Program-made: the position numbers and the translations under genes
In this document: positions 1-8,969 of the stretch, piece by piece
Position numbering within the stretch: the first letter of the stretch is position 1
How the letters are laid out: each line of letters opens with the position of its first letter
Notes under the pieces: generated by a model
Seen by the model: the letters and a program-made list of their open reading frames with translations, nothing else
Told to the model about the DNA's origin: nothing
Databases searched by the model: none
Source: Chlorogloeopsis fritschii PCC 6912
Lineage (GTDB): Bacteria; Cyanobacteriota; Cyanobacteriia; Cyanobacteriales; Nostocaceae
Reading direction: 5' to 3'
Assembly (NCBI RefSeq): GCF_000317285.1
Contig: NZ_AJLN01000134.1
Location: forward strand, 1 to 64,000
DNA: 64,000 nt

Positions 1-167
1 AAAGGTATCAGCAAATCTGCCATTGAACAGGTTTCCGTTGGGCGTAGCAAATCAAAATATTACTAATGGTGTAGTGCAATTCGGATACTAGAGGATGTAC
101 TAGAGAGCATTGAGCACTAATCTTAATAAGTGGGAGATAATTTTCTAAAGACACAGGGGTAAATCTA

Positions 168-1946
168 TTGGTTCAGCAACCAGAACTCCAGGAAACTACT
201 TCGCCCCAGCCAATCCAGCGTGTACTGGGGAGTTTAAGTACCTACCGATGGACTTCACTAGGAGCCTTAGTTAGCTTACTGCTGTTGACGGTTGCCAATG
301 CAGTTACTCCCCAATTATTTCGGTGGGGAATTGATCGAGGCATTGTCAAACAAAACTTACAAATAGTGTTCTATAGTGCTGGATGGTTGGTAATTGCTGC
401 CATTGCTCGTGGTGTATTTAACTTTGGACAAAGCTATTTGGCAGAAGCAGCTTCTCAGGGTGTTGCTTATGATTTGCGAAACCAAATTTTTAGCAAGATT
501 CAAAATCTCAGTTTCAGCTATCACGATCAAGCACAAACTTCTCAACTGCTAACTCGTGTCACTAGTGACATTGAGCAGATCCGCACATTTATTGGCACCA
601 GCTTGATTCAGGTGATTGGTGCAGTGGTGACATTGATAACTATTGCGGTGATTTTGCTAATCATGAACTGGGAATTGGCGTTCATTACGTTAACAGTAGT
701 GCCCATATCAGGATGGTTGATGGCGCGATTCATTACCCGCAATAGCAAATTGTTCCGGCAAATACAAGAACAATTGAGTGACTTGAATGCTGTATTGCAA
801 GAGAACTTGCTGGGGGTACGGGTAGTAAAAGCCTTCGTGCGGGAATCAACCGAAACAAGGCGTTACACCGCCCGGAATGATGCCTTGGTGAAGGCAAACA
901 TGAAGACGATTCGCGCTATCCGCAATACCTTTCCGTTTATATTTTTACTAAGTAATTTGGTAACACTAGCGGTTTTTGCTTATGGGGGAGCGCAGGTAAT
1001 TGGGAATAGATTCTCCATTGGCGAATTAGTGGCGTTTAACTCCTACTTGGTGCTGATTCTCCAACCTATTTTGTTGATTGGATTTGCTGCACCTGCGATC
1101 GCCCAAGCAATGACTTCTGCCGATCGCGTTTACGAAGTGGTGGATGCAGAGGTAGAAATTCACGATCGCCCCGGTGCCGTCCCATTTGAAATCTGCGGTG
1201 GTAGAATCACCTTTGAGAATGTTTCCTTTCGCTATCCCGGTGCAACAACCGAAGCCCTCAAGAATGTTTCCTTTGAAACCAAACCCAAGGAATTGATCGC
1301 TGTTTTGGGGATGACAGGTTCCGGCAAAAGCACGATTATGAATTTGATTGCACGCTTCTACGATGTCACAACCGGAGCGATTCGCATTGACGGACAAGAT
1401 GTGCGGGATTTTACACTAGAAAGTCTAAGAACTCATATTGGCATTGTATTCCAGGAAACTACGTTGTTCTCTGGCACCATCCGCGAGAATATCGCCTATG
1501 CCAAACCAAATGCAACCCTAGAACAAGTGATTGAGGTTGCAAAAACAGCCCAAATTCATGATTTCATCGCCAGCCTGCCCGATGGCTACGAAACTATTGT
1601 TGGTGAACGCGGTATCGGCTTGTCTGGTGGACAAAAACAACGGATTGCGATCGCCCGCACCTTACTAACCGATTACAGCATTCTGATTTTGGATGACAGC
1701 ACCTCTGCGGTAGATGCCAAAACCGCTGCCCAGATTCAAGCCGAACTAGATGAATTGATGCGCCAGAAAGCGTGTGTAACTTTTGTTGTCGCTCAAAGGA
1801 TTAGTACCGTCAAGAACGCCGATCGCATTTTTCTCATGGATAAAGGACGATTGGTGGCACAAGGCACCCATGAGGAATTAATGCAAACCAGCCCACTCTA
1901 CGGGGTGATTTTGGAATCTCAAGTGAAGCAAAAGGAAAACAAATGA
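168..1946 (+). CDS. ABC exporter half-transporter, subunit 1 (degenerate ATP site)
   Basis: This 592-residue protein has an N-terminal exporter-type transmembrane domain (about residues 25-320) and a C-terminal ATPase domain. Walker A is GMTGSGKST (381-389) and the signature is a canonical LSGGQ (485-489). The catalytic glutamate after Walker B is replaced by Asp (D510), and the switch histidine is Gln (Q543). These changes mark the non-hydrolysing subunit of a heterodimeric exporter of the TM287/288 or MdlAB kind. The start is TTG with a weak upstream purine stretch. The stop overlaps the start of the next gene (ATGA), so the two are translationally coupled. The substrate (lipid, drug or peptide) cannot be told from the sequence. 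Confidence 0.9.
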   Translation: MVQQPELQETTSPQPIQRVLGSLSTYRWTSLGALVSLLLLTVANAVTPQLFRWGIDRGIVKQNLQIVFYSAGWLVIAAIARGVFNFGQSYLAEAASQGVAYDLRNQIFSKIQNLSFSYHDQAQTSQLLTRVTSDIEQIRTFIGTSLIQVIGAVVTLITIAVILLIMNWELAFITLTVVPISGWLMARFITRNSKLFRQIQEQLSDLNAVLQENLLGVRVVKAFVRESTETRRYTARNDALVKANMKTIRAIRNTFPFIFLLSNLVTLAVFAYGGAQVIGNRFSIGELVAFNSYLVLILQPILLIGFAAPAIAQAMTSADRVYEVVDAEVEIHDRPGAVPFEICGGRITFENVSFRYPGATTEALKNVSFETKPKELIAVLGMTGSGKSTIMNLIARFYDVTTGAIRIDGQDVRDFTLESLRTHIGIVFQETTLFSGTIRENIAYAKPNATLEQVIEVAKTAQIHDFIASLPDGYETIVGERGIGLSGGQKQRIAIARTLLTDYSILILDDSTSAVDAKTAAQIQAELDELMRQKACVTFVVAQRISTVKNADRIFLMDKGRLVAQGTHEELMQTSPLYGVILESQVKQKENK

Positions 1947-3730
1947 GAGCAGCTCCAGTTGTTGCATCCGAAGAAAAGGCAACTCACCAACTTTCCACCC
2001 TGCGGCGTTTTTTACAATACCTACAACCCTATCGCAAAGAAATTCCCATCGCCCTGACACTAGTATTGATCGGAGCTGCAACTCAGGCGATCGGGCCGTT
2101 CTTACTCGGCTGGTCAATCGATCACCTGATCGCCCAAGGAAATTTGCAGGGGCTGTTCCTGCTATTAGGTCTACTGGCATTGATCTACGGATTTGGAATT
2201 TGGGCAATCCGGGGTCAAATTCTGAGAGTTGGTTGGATTATGCAGCGATTACTGGCTCAATTGAGGCAAGACATTTTCACAAAAATTCAGAGTTTGCCAC
2301 TCAGTTTTTTTGATCGCAGCGAAGCGGGTGATTTGATGAGCCGACTGCTAAATGATGTCAATACAGTTAATCAAACCTTTGGTCAGACAATTGCCCAAAT
2401 GCTAGGTAACATTTTTAGCCTCATCGGTATTATCATTGCCATGCTCTCAATCAACCTGCAACTCGGCTTATTGAGCAATTTAGTTGTACCCCTGATGATT
2501 TTTACCACAAGTTTGTTTGCACGTTGGGCAAGAGCTAAATTTCGCACCACACGTCAGACTATTGGGGAGCTTTCCACCAAGTTGGAAGAAGATATTGGCA
2601 GTGTGCGAGAAGCACAAGCATTTAATCGTGTCCAGATGAACATCGAAGAATTTGAGATTCTCAACGCTGCCAATCGCGATGCCAATGTCCAAGCTGTGGC
2701 AATTACTGCCGCCTTTTTGCCGTCAATAGATTTTCTCAATACACTGGCGATCGCAGGTGTCCTGGCATATGGGGGCTATCTCACTGTCACAGGAGCAGCA
2801 ACAGTGGGTGTAGTCACATCCTTTTTACTTTATGTCCAGCAGTTTTTCCGCCCGATCCAAATCCTTAGTCAATTTTACACTCAAGCTCAATCTGCCTTCG
2901 CCGGATTAGAGCGGATTTTCCTGCTCTTAGATGAACCGTTCCAACTGCAAGATGCACCTGATGCTATGCAAATGCCACCTATTCAAGGTGAAGTTACATT
3001 CGAGAACGTCACGTTTGGCTACAATCCCGATCAACTGGTTCTCAAAGGGGTGAATTTGCACGCCTACCCAGGACAGATGGTTGCGTTAGTCGGGCCAACC
3101 GGCTCTGGCAAAACTACAATCATTAACCTAATTTTGCGTTTCTACGATGTATCTAGTGGTGCAGTAAAAATTGATGGTGTTGATGTACGTAAAGTTACGC
3201 AAGCAAGCCTGCGGCGTCAGATTGGCATTGTTTTGCAAGATAATATTCTATTTAGCGGTACTGTGGCTGAAAATATTGCCTTTGGTGTTCCTTACGCCAC
3301 CCAAGCCGATATTGAAGCGGCTGCCCAAATGGCGAACGTGCATGAGTTCATCACCTCACTGCCACAAGGTTATACAACTCAATTGGGTGAACGTGGCGCT
3401 CCCCTCAGTCAAGGACAGCGACAACTAATCAGTATTGCCCGTGCGGTGTTGATCAACCCCCGCATTCTCATTCTCGATGAAGCAACCAGCAGCATTGATA
3501 CCCGCACCGAGGCACTGGTGCAAACTGCGATCGCCCGTTTGTTACAAGATCGTACCAGTTTTGTAATTGCCCACCGTCTCAGTACAGTTACTCAAGCCGA
3601 TCAGGTTTTAGTGATTCAGCAGGGACAAATTGTAGAACAAGGCACCCATACAGAACTCATTCAACAACAAGGCGTGTATGCCAATCTCTATGCCCTCCAA
3701 CTAGGTGCAGCTAACAAAATGGAAGTTTAA
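1943..3730 (+). CDS. ABC exporter half-transporter, subunit 2 (catalytic ATP site)
   Basis: This 595-residue partner of the preceding gene has a transmembrane domain at about 30-330 and then an ATPase domain. Walker A is GPTGSGKTT (384-392), the catalytic Glu is present (E513) and the switch His is present (H544). Its signature is altered to LSQGQ (488-492). Paired with subunit 1, this gives one complete ATP site (Walker motifs of this protein with LSGGQ of the partner) and one degenerate site. The ATG overlaps the upstream TGA, and AAAGGA lies just before it. The pair is therefore an obligate heterodimeric exporter in the inner membrane. The substrate is unknown. Confidence 0.9.
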   Translation: MRAAPVVASEEKATHQLSTLRRFLQYLQPYRKEIPIALTLVLIGAATQAIGPFLLGWSIDHLIAQGNLQGLFLLLGLLALIYGFGIWAIRGQILRVGWIMQRLLAQLRQDIFTKIQSLPLSFFDRSEAGDLMSRLLNDVNTVNQTFGQTIAQMLGNIFSLIGIIIAMLSINLQLGLLSNLVVPLMIFTTSLFARWARAKFRTTRQTIGELSTKLEEDIGSVREAQAFNRVQMNIEEFEILNAANRDANVQAVAITAAFLPSIDFLNTLAIAGVLAYGGYLTVTGAATVGVVTSFLLYVQQFFRPIQILSQFYTQAQSAFAGLERIFLLLDEPFQLQDAPDAMQMPPIQGEVTFENVTFGYNPDQLVLKGVNLHAYPGQMVALVGPTGSGKTTIINLILRFYDVSSGAVKIDGVDVRKVTQASLRRQIGIVLQDNILFSGTVAENIAFGVPYATQADIEAAAQMANVHEFITSLPQGYTTQLGERGAPLSQGQRQLISIARAVLINPRILILDEATSSIDTRTEALVQTAIARLLQDRTSFVIAHRLSTVTQADQVLVIQQGQIVEQGTHTELIQQQGVYANLYALQLGAANKMEV

Positions 3731-3878
3731 GTATTTGTTACACAAAGCAAGAAAGTGTAGAGGAAAGCGTTGTTAAGATAATTGCTGAACTAGAGCGTCT
3801 GCGTTACATTTAAGCTCTTATTCAAACTATGCGATCGCTTTTAGTCTTGATAATATAAAATTTTTTACATCTAAAACA

Positions 3879-4082
3879 ATGCAATCGATTCTCACCTACA
3901 CAATAGAATTGGTAGCGATCGCCTTTATACTGCTTTTAGCTCTCGATTTGTTTGCTACAATTTCGTCCTTATTACAAGCAGTACAACCAGTAAATATTTA
4001 CTACCAACGCCTGACACTTGATAATGTTCCCAACAGACTCGATTACTTGGCGCTGATTCTGGCACTATCTGAACGGGAGTAG
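3879..4082 (+). CDS. small membrane protein, unknown function
   Basis: This 67-codon reading frame starts with ATG and has one hydrophobic segment at about residues 7-35, followed by a polar tail ending in SERE. It includes an in-frame HIP1 site, as real genes here often do. No clear Shine-Dalgarno is visible and I do not recognise the family. It could be a genuine small membrane peptide or a chance frame. Confidence 0.4.
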   Translation: MQSILTYTIELVAIAFILLLALDLFATISSLLQAVQPVNIYYQRLTLDNVPNRLDYLALILALSERE

Positions 4083-4088
4083 GTGAAG

Positions 4089-4186
4089 TACTGGGAACAG
4101 GGAACAGGGAACAGGAAGATTATTTCTCTCCCACTCTCCCCTCTCTTCCTAGCCCCTAGCCTCTAGTCCCTAGCCCCTAATCCCTT
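4089..4186. repeat. short tandem heptamer repeats (GGGAACA and CCCTAGC types)
   Basis: Three to four copies of GGGAACA are followed by a pyrimidine-rich tract with repeated CCTAGCC/CCCTAGT units. These are typical cyanobacterial short tandemly repeated repetitive sequences, located between the small membrane ORF and the next gene. Confidence 0.7.
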
Positions 4187-4219
4187 CTACCATTAAATTA
4201 AGTACAGCAGGTGAGTCCA

Positions 4220-5098
4220 ATGCTTGCATCAATAAAAACACTTCTTTTGTCAGTTGTGGACTACGCTGGGCTTTTTCCGCCAGCCAAGCTTGATTTACAG
4301 CAAGCAATGGCAAATTATGCTTGCTATCAAACAACTGCCTATGCTTGGATGTTAGGACGCTTTGTCTTACCAGCATCCCGCTTGCGAGAATTTACAGAAC
4401 TGCTACCAAAATTTTCAACACCACAGCAGTGGAGGCTGAGTGTAATTCTCTCACAGGATATAGAATCAGATATCAAAAAAGTGCGATCGCTCGACAACAA
4501 CAAGGCGATCGCTGTTACATCCCTAGAAATTCCTCCACTACCGCCAACAGAAATTAAAAAAGCACTCTCTCATCTTCCCAAGGGTGTTGATTCATACTTT
4601 GAAATTCCTCTGCACAGTGACATAGAGGCATATCTAGCCGTTCTAAGTCATACTGGTGCATCAGCAAAAATTCGTACTGGCGGCGTAACGGTTGATGCTT
4701 TTCCTAGCGTCACCCAACTGTATGAGTGTATGCTTGCGTTTGCTAAAGCTCCGATTCCATTTAAAGCAACCGCAGGATTGCACCATCCATTACTGGGCAA
4801 ACACCCTTTAACGAATGAACCAGACAGCCCCGTCGCGGAAATGCACGGCTTTTTGAATGTTGCACTTGTGGCAGCACTTATGTATCAACAAAAAATAACA
4901 CGAGAAGAAGCGCTAGAGTTATTGAAAGAATCATCTATTGAAGCTTTACAAATTACACAAGACAGCATTTCTTGGCAAGATTACCAACTAAACTTAGTAG
5001 AAATAGAACAAACCAGGCAGAAATTCTTTCGTTCCTTCGGTTCTTGCTCATTTGATGAGCCAATAGACGATCTCAAGAAACTCAAACTATTGAGTTAA
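4220..5098 (+). CDS. unknown protein adjacent to fumarylacetoacetase
   Basis: This soluble protein of about 292 residues has no domain I can name. The N-terminus contains DYAGLFPPAKLDLQQA, and the middle contains KIRTGGVTVDAFPS and KATAGLHHPL. These are conserved-looking Gly/His-rich patches that could form an active site. I place the start at the ATG at 4220 because AGGTGAG ends four bases before it. An in-frame GTG at 4211 is the alternative. It ends 30 bp before the fumarylacetoacetase gene on the same strand, so co-transcription and a role in aromatic amino-acid breakdown are reasonable inferences. No known enzyme of that pathway is recognised in it. Confidence 0.75.
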   Translation: MLASIKTLLLSVVDYAGLFPPAKLDLQQAMANYACYQTTAYAWMLGRFVLPASRLREFTELLPKFSTPQQWRLSVILSQDIESDIKKVRSLDNNKAIAVTSLEIPPLPPTEIKKALSHLPKGVDSYFEIPLHSDIEAYLAVLSHTGASAKIRTGGVTVDAFPSVTQLYECMLAFAKAPIPFKATAGLHHPLLGKHPLTNEPDSPVAEMHGFLNVALVAALMYQQKITREEALELLKESSIEALQITQDSISWQDYQLNLVEIEQTRQKFFRSFGSCSFDEPIDDLKKLKLLS

Positions 5099-5128
5099 TC
5101 AGCCCTGCTGCCTTTTACCCATGAAATT

Positions 5129-6445
5129 ATGACTCATACCACTGACGCCACCCACGATCCCAATTTACGTAGCTGGGTAGAATCAGCAAATCATAAAGAT
5201 ACCGATTTTCCGATCCAAAATTTGCCTTTTGGGGTGTTTCGCGCTCTAGGTAGCGCGGAACCCGCACGCATTGGAGTGGCAATTGGAGATCAAATTCTAG
5301 ATTTATCTAAGTGTTACCAAGTAGGTTTGCTTCAGGAATTACCAGAACAACTACAAGCAGCGTGTACAGCATCGAACTTAAATTTATTGATGTCAGTGGG
5401 AAGTGAATCTGTATCGATTTTGCGTCGTCATTTGAGCGAGTTGTTGCGATCGGACAGACAACAGCCTGCCTCGGCAACAGAAATTCTCATACCCATGTCT
5501 AGCGCTGAACTATTACTACCCGCCAGTACTGGTGATTACACTGATTTTTATGCCTCGATTTTTCACGCCACAAACGTAGGTAAGTTATTTAGACCGGATA
5601 ATCCCTTACTTCCCAACTATAAGTATGTACCCATCGCCTATCACGGACGTGCCTCCTCGATTGTATCTAGCGGCACTTCTATCAAGCGTCCCCAAGGGCA
5701 GAGAAAGAAACCTGAAGATCCTGCTCCTAGTTTCAGCTCCTCTGCAATGCTGGACTATGAGTTGGAAGTTGGATTTTTCGTAGGTGTGGGAAATGAACTC
5801 GGACAGCCCATACCTATAGATAGGGCAGAAGAACATATATTTGGGCTATGTTTGGTAAATGATTGGTCAGGGCGAGATATCCAAGCGTGGGAATATCAAC
5901 CTCTTGGCCCTTTTTTATCTAAAAGCTTTGCAACAACAATTTCTCCTTGGGTAGTAACCTTGGAGGCTTTAGCACCTTTCCGTTGTCCGGCTTTTGTGCG
6001 TAGCGAAGCAGATCCCCAGCCGCTACCCTATCTCTCGTCACCACTGGATGCAAGTTCAGGCGGTATTGACATTATGCTCGAAGTATGCATCGTTTCAGCC
6101 CAGATGCGTGAAGCAAAGATGCACCCCTTTCGCTTGAGTCGTGGTTCTTTTGGGCAGATGTACTGGACATTAGCACAGATGCTTGCCCACCACTCTAGTA
6201 ATGGTTGTAATTTGCGTTCTGGGGATTTAATCGCAAGTGGTACAGTTTCTGGTGCAGAGGAGGGTTCACAAGGTTGCTTACTCGAAATCACTCAGCGTGG
6301 TTCCAAGCCCGTGACGCTGCCAACGGGTGAATTGAGAAGTTTTTTGGCTGATGGAGACGAGGTGATCCTGCGGGGATATTGTCAGAAAGAAGGTTATGCC
6401 AGAGTGGGTTTTGGAGAATGTCGAGGTACGATTTTACCCGCCTAA
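5129..6445 (+). CDS. fahA: fumarylacetoacetase
   Basis: This 438-residue enzyme hydrolyses fumarylacetoacetate to fumarate and acetoacetate, the last step of tyrosine/homogentisate degradation. The N-terminal SH3-like region includes FGVFRALGSAEPARIGVAI. The catalytic domain carries the family blocks PASTGDYTDFYASIFHATN and YHGRASSIVSSGT, followed by a metal-site region (LDYELEVGFFVG) and the WEYQPLGPFLSKSF segment. The length matches the eukaryotic-type FAH family. It sits 30 bp after an unknown gene, which suggests a two-gene operon. No homogentisate dioxygenase or isomerase is present in the window. Confidence 0.93.
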   Translation: MTHTTDATHDPNLRSWVESANHKDTDFPIQNLPFGVFRALGSAEPARIGVAIGDQILDLSKCYQVGLLQELPEQLQAACTASNLNLLMSVGSESVSILRRHLSELLRSDRQQPASATEILIPMSSAELLLPASTGDYTDFYASIFHATNVGKLFRPDNPLLPNYKYVPIAYHGRASSIVSSGTSIKRPQGQRKKPEDPAPSFSSSAMLDYELEVGFFVGVGNELGQPIPIDRAEEHIFGLCLVNDWSGRDIQAWEYQPLGPFLSKSFATTISPWVVTLEALAPFRCPAFVRSEADPQPLPYLSSPLDASSGGIDIMLEVCIVSAQMREAKMHPFRLSRGSFGQMYWTLAQMLAHHSSNGCNLRSGDLIASGTVSGAEEGSQGCLLEITQRGSKPVTLPTGELRSFLADGDEVILRGYCQKEGYARVGFGECRGTILPA

Positions 6446-6575
6446 TACTGTTCCAACAGGTTGAACTTCTCTCGCGCAACCAATATGTGCTAACAACAGT
6501 GAGACATCATTGAACTTCACCCCCATTAGTGCCCATTGAAGTTCAACAGTCCCCACCCAAAAACGTGCGCGATCG

Positions 6576-7361
6576 CTATCCCAAAACGGCAGCTAACAAA
6601 AATAAACTATCTACCAAAATCGTACTCAAAACTGCTCCACCAAAGGCATACCAGTGCCACTGCTTTTTACGTAAAGGTAAAATTCCCACCGTCATCAGCA
6701 CTAAGGCAAGAGCGATCGCCCAAGTTTGCCCCCAAGGAGTTTGGATTTGCGCTACTGCATTTCGTAAAATTTGTGATACTTGTTCTGGTTCTGCCTGCAT
6801 GATTTGCCGCCAGTAAGGCATCAAATCTACCAAATAAAAATACACGTCAGTCAAAACTGTACCAAGCAAGGAACCCAAGTAAAACCAGTTACCCACCTTG
6901 CCCCAATTGCGCCGCAGACACCAGATGACAAATGGCAAACCAATAGACTCTACAGGCAAATGCCACAATGGTTCCCAACGCAACCAGCCCCAGTAAATCG
7001 AACCAGCTAACCAACTCCAACTAAACCCATAGATTAAATCGCCCCACAGATATGTTGCAGAACGTGACATTAATAAGAAACTCAGCCACACCCATCCACC
7101 TGTGAGGGATAAACTTAGCCACGGTAGCGATCGCACTAAGGGAGCTTCGATAAACACTGGCACGGATACCAAAAATACCGCCGCCGCAAACACCAGCCAA
7201 ATTTGGCGGGCAGATGTGACAACAGAGAGAGGAAAAGTCAGGGTAGTGCCTTGAGAGGGAGGGAAAGAAACATTACTCTTCGCCTCTGGTTGTAACCGTA
7301 TCTCCGTATCAGTGTTGGTAGGGTTAAAAGTGGTGTAAGAAGACAATGTATTGTTAACCAA
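6576..7361 (-). CDS. DUF3120-like multi-pass membrane protein
   Basis: This 261-residue protein has a polar N-terminus (first ~45 residues, Thr/Asn/Ser-rich) and then about six hydrophobic segments rich in Trp (SWSWLAGSIYWGWLRWEPLW). It resembles the cyanobacterial DUF3120 family, whose function is not known. It is convergent with the fumarylacetoacetase gene and divergent from UppP. The start could lie a little further in, because the N-terminal region is low in complexity. Confidence 0.75.
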   Translation of the reverse strand: MVNNTLSSYTTFNPTNTDTEIRLQPEAKSNVSFPPSQGTTLTFPLSVVTSARQIWLVFAAAVFLVSVPVFIEAPLVRSLPWLSLSLTGGWVWLSFLLMSRSATYLWGDLIYGFSWSWLAGSIYWGWLRWEPLWHLPVESIGLPFVIWCLRRNWGKVGNWFYLGSLLGTVLTDVYFYLVDLMPYWRQIMQAEPEQVSQILRNAVAQIQTPWGQTWAIALALVLMTVGILPLRKKQWHWYAFGGAVLSTILVDSLFLLAAVLG

Positions 7362-7494
7362 AGTTTTTTTAATATAGTTTACTTAACTTTATCTTATTTA
7401 AGATATCACAACATAAATCCCCCCCTGGGGCATATTGATTGTACCAGAATTTCCTTGATAAAAATCTTGCACCAGTTGCTTGATTACATTTTTT

Positions 7495-7561
7495 GTAGGG
7501 TGGGCACTGTCTAACTTTCCTCAAACCCTTATTTTTACGTTGTAAAAACTGCCCACCTTAC
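7495..7561. repeat. inverted repeat GTAGGGTGGGCA / TGCCCACCTTAC
   Basis: The left arm 7495-7506 pairs with the right arm 7550-7561 with one mismatch over 12 bp and a 43-bp AT-rich centre. This looks like the ends of a small non-coding cyanobacterial repeat rather than a terminator. Confidence 0.6.
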
Positions 7562-7651
7562 GGTTCCTTAAGCAAGGAAAGACATACTATATTGTCTGCT
7601 TAAAGTAAAAAATTTAGATAAAATTACGCAAGCAATGTAGGAGTCTAAAGT

Positions 7652-7768
7652 ATGGCAACAAATGTAAATAGCAAGCAAAATTTTCCTATTGACAAACGCT
7701 ACACTTCATGGTTAGTTGACGAATGATTTGAAGCAACTGGTCTATCATCGGTCATTTTTGAAACATAG
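7652..7768 (+). pseudogene. short open frame with an internal stop, possible gene remnant
   Basis: An ATG preceded by TAGGAG at about 7 bp opens a 24-codon frame (MATNVNSKQNFPIDKRYTSW...). It ends in TGA at 7724, yet the same frame continues for 13 more codons to TAG at 7768. The good ribosome-binding site suggests a real small gene or a decayed one. No family is recognised. Confidence 0.25.
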
Positions 7769-7912
7769 TCAGCTCTAGCAAGTAGTCAGTAGTAAATTGA
7801 TTTACAAATGGTTGTCACCGCGTAACAAAGCTTCTTGGTTCTTATTTCCTAAAAATTTCACTGAGTATCTGTTTGTGTAACTGTTTGTAATTAAAGTGAC
7901 GCAGGTATACTA

Positions 7913-8863
7913 ATGACTCTATCAAAACGTCAATCATTTTTACTTTTCAGTACCATATCTGCCTTGATGTCAGTGGTGATATTCCCGATCAAAGTGCTTG
8001 GTACCCAGCCTCAGCCTGTAACTGGGGTACAACAAATGAATATCTTTCAATCATTTTTTTTAGGTTTTGTGCAAGGGATAACAGAATTTCTGCCCATTAG
8101 TAGCACAGCACATCTAAAAGTCATACCAGTAGCACTTGGTTGGGGCGATCCGGGGGTAGCATTTACCGCCGTAATTCAACTGGGGAGTGTTGCAGCAGTA
8201 ATTTGGTATTTTTGGGGGGATTTAGCGCGACTGTTTAAGGGAGCCGTAAAAGCTCTTGCACACAAAGACTACAACAATTACGACTTCCGCCTTGGTTTAG
8301 GAATTGTGTTGGGAACAGTACCAATTGTATTTTTCGGGATTTTGATTAAAATACTAGTCCCAGATTATGATAATTCTCCTGTGCGGAGTGTGGGAGCAAT
8401 TGCATTTTCTTCGATTGTGATGTCTATCTTGCTGGGAATAGCAGAATTTGTTGGCAAGCGGCAACGCGATTTTGAACAATTGAAGATGCAAGATGGGCTA
8501 TTTATGGGGTTAGCTCAAGCATTGTCTTTAATTCCTGGTGTTTCTCGTTCTGGCTCCACCCTCACTGCTGGATTATTTGTAGGATTACAAAGGGCGACTG
8601 CCGCGCGCTTTTCCTTTTTGTTGGGTATTCCCGCCATCACCCTAGCTGGATTAGTCGAGTTAAAGGATGTTTTGGCAGGAGACACAGGAATTGTCTCCTT
8701 AGTAGTTGGTTTAATTTCATCGGCGGTATTTTCTTATCTGGCGATCGCTGGTTTGCTGCGCTTTCTCAAAACCCACAGCAGTTGGGTGTTTATTTGGTAT
8801 CGGCTCATATTTGGCGTAGTAATACTGGCGGCAATTGGTGCTGGAGTGTTGAACAATAGTTAA
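7913..8863 (+). CDS. uppP: undecaprenyl-diphosphatase
   Basis: This 316-residue multi-pass membrane enzyme of the BacA/UppP family dephosphorylates undecaprenyl pyrophosphate to recycle the lipid carrier for peptidoglycan and other glycans. Both signature blocks are present: GITEFLPISSTAHL near residue 55 and PGVSRSGSTLTAGL near residue 208, which carry the catalytic Glu, Ser and Arg residues. About 41 residues precede the usual family start (MNIFQSFFLGF), including an extra hydrophobic segment. That segment may be a signal-like extension or a wrong upstream start. The gene appears monocistronic. Confidence 0.93.
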   Translation: MTLSKRQSFLLFSTISALMSVVIFPIKVLGTQPQPVTGVQQMNIFQSFFLGFVQGITEFLPISSTAHLKVIPVALGWGDPGVAFTAVIQLGSVAAVIWYFWGDLARLFKGAVKALAHKDYNNYDFRLGLGIVLGTVPIVFFGILIKILVPDYDNSPVRSVGAIAFSSIVMSILLGIAEFVGKRQRDFEQLKMQDGLFMGLAQALSLIPGVSRSGSTLTAGLFVGLQRATAARFSFLLGIPAITLAGLVELKDVLAGDTGIVSLVVGLISSAVFSYLAIAGLLRFLKTHSSWVFIWYRLIFGVVILAAIGAGVLNNS

Positions 8864-8962
8864 TAGTCCTTAGTTATTTGTCCTTTGTCCTTTGTGCTTG
8901 GTTGGTTCACCTGTTCACAATTGACTAATGACTAATGACTAATGACTAACGACTAATGACTC
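8864..8962. repeat. heptamer tandem repeats (TCCTTTG and ACTAATG units)
   Basis: This gap after uppP carries TTTGTCC-type units followed by about five copies of ACTAATG, one of them ACTAACG. It is a cyanobacterial short tandem repeat that fills almost the whole gap before the next gene. Confidence 0.75.
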
Positions 8963-8969
8963 TTTAGCA

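Larger units (their letters stand above)
7362..7912. other. intergenic region between DUF3120-like gene and uppP
   Basis: This 551-bp gap holds a long-spaced inverted repeat (7495-7561) and a 24-codon open frame (7652-7726). The rest is AT-rich, without further recognisable structure. Promoters for both divergent genes must lie here, but no convincing -35/-10 pair was chosen. Confidence 0.6.

Noticed and set aside
1-91. Open frames ending at 66 and 91 that could be the tail of an upstream gene
   Set aside because: Too short to recognise, two frames compete, and neither resembles a family I know.
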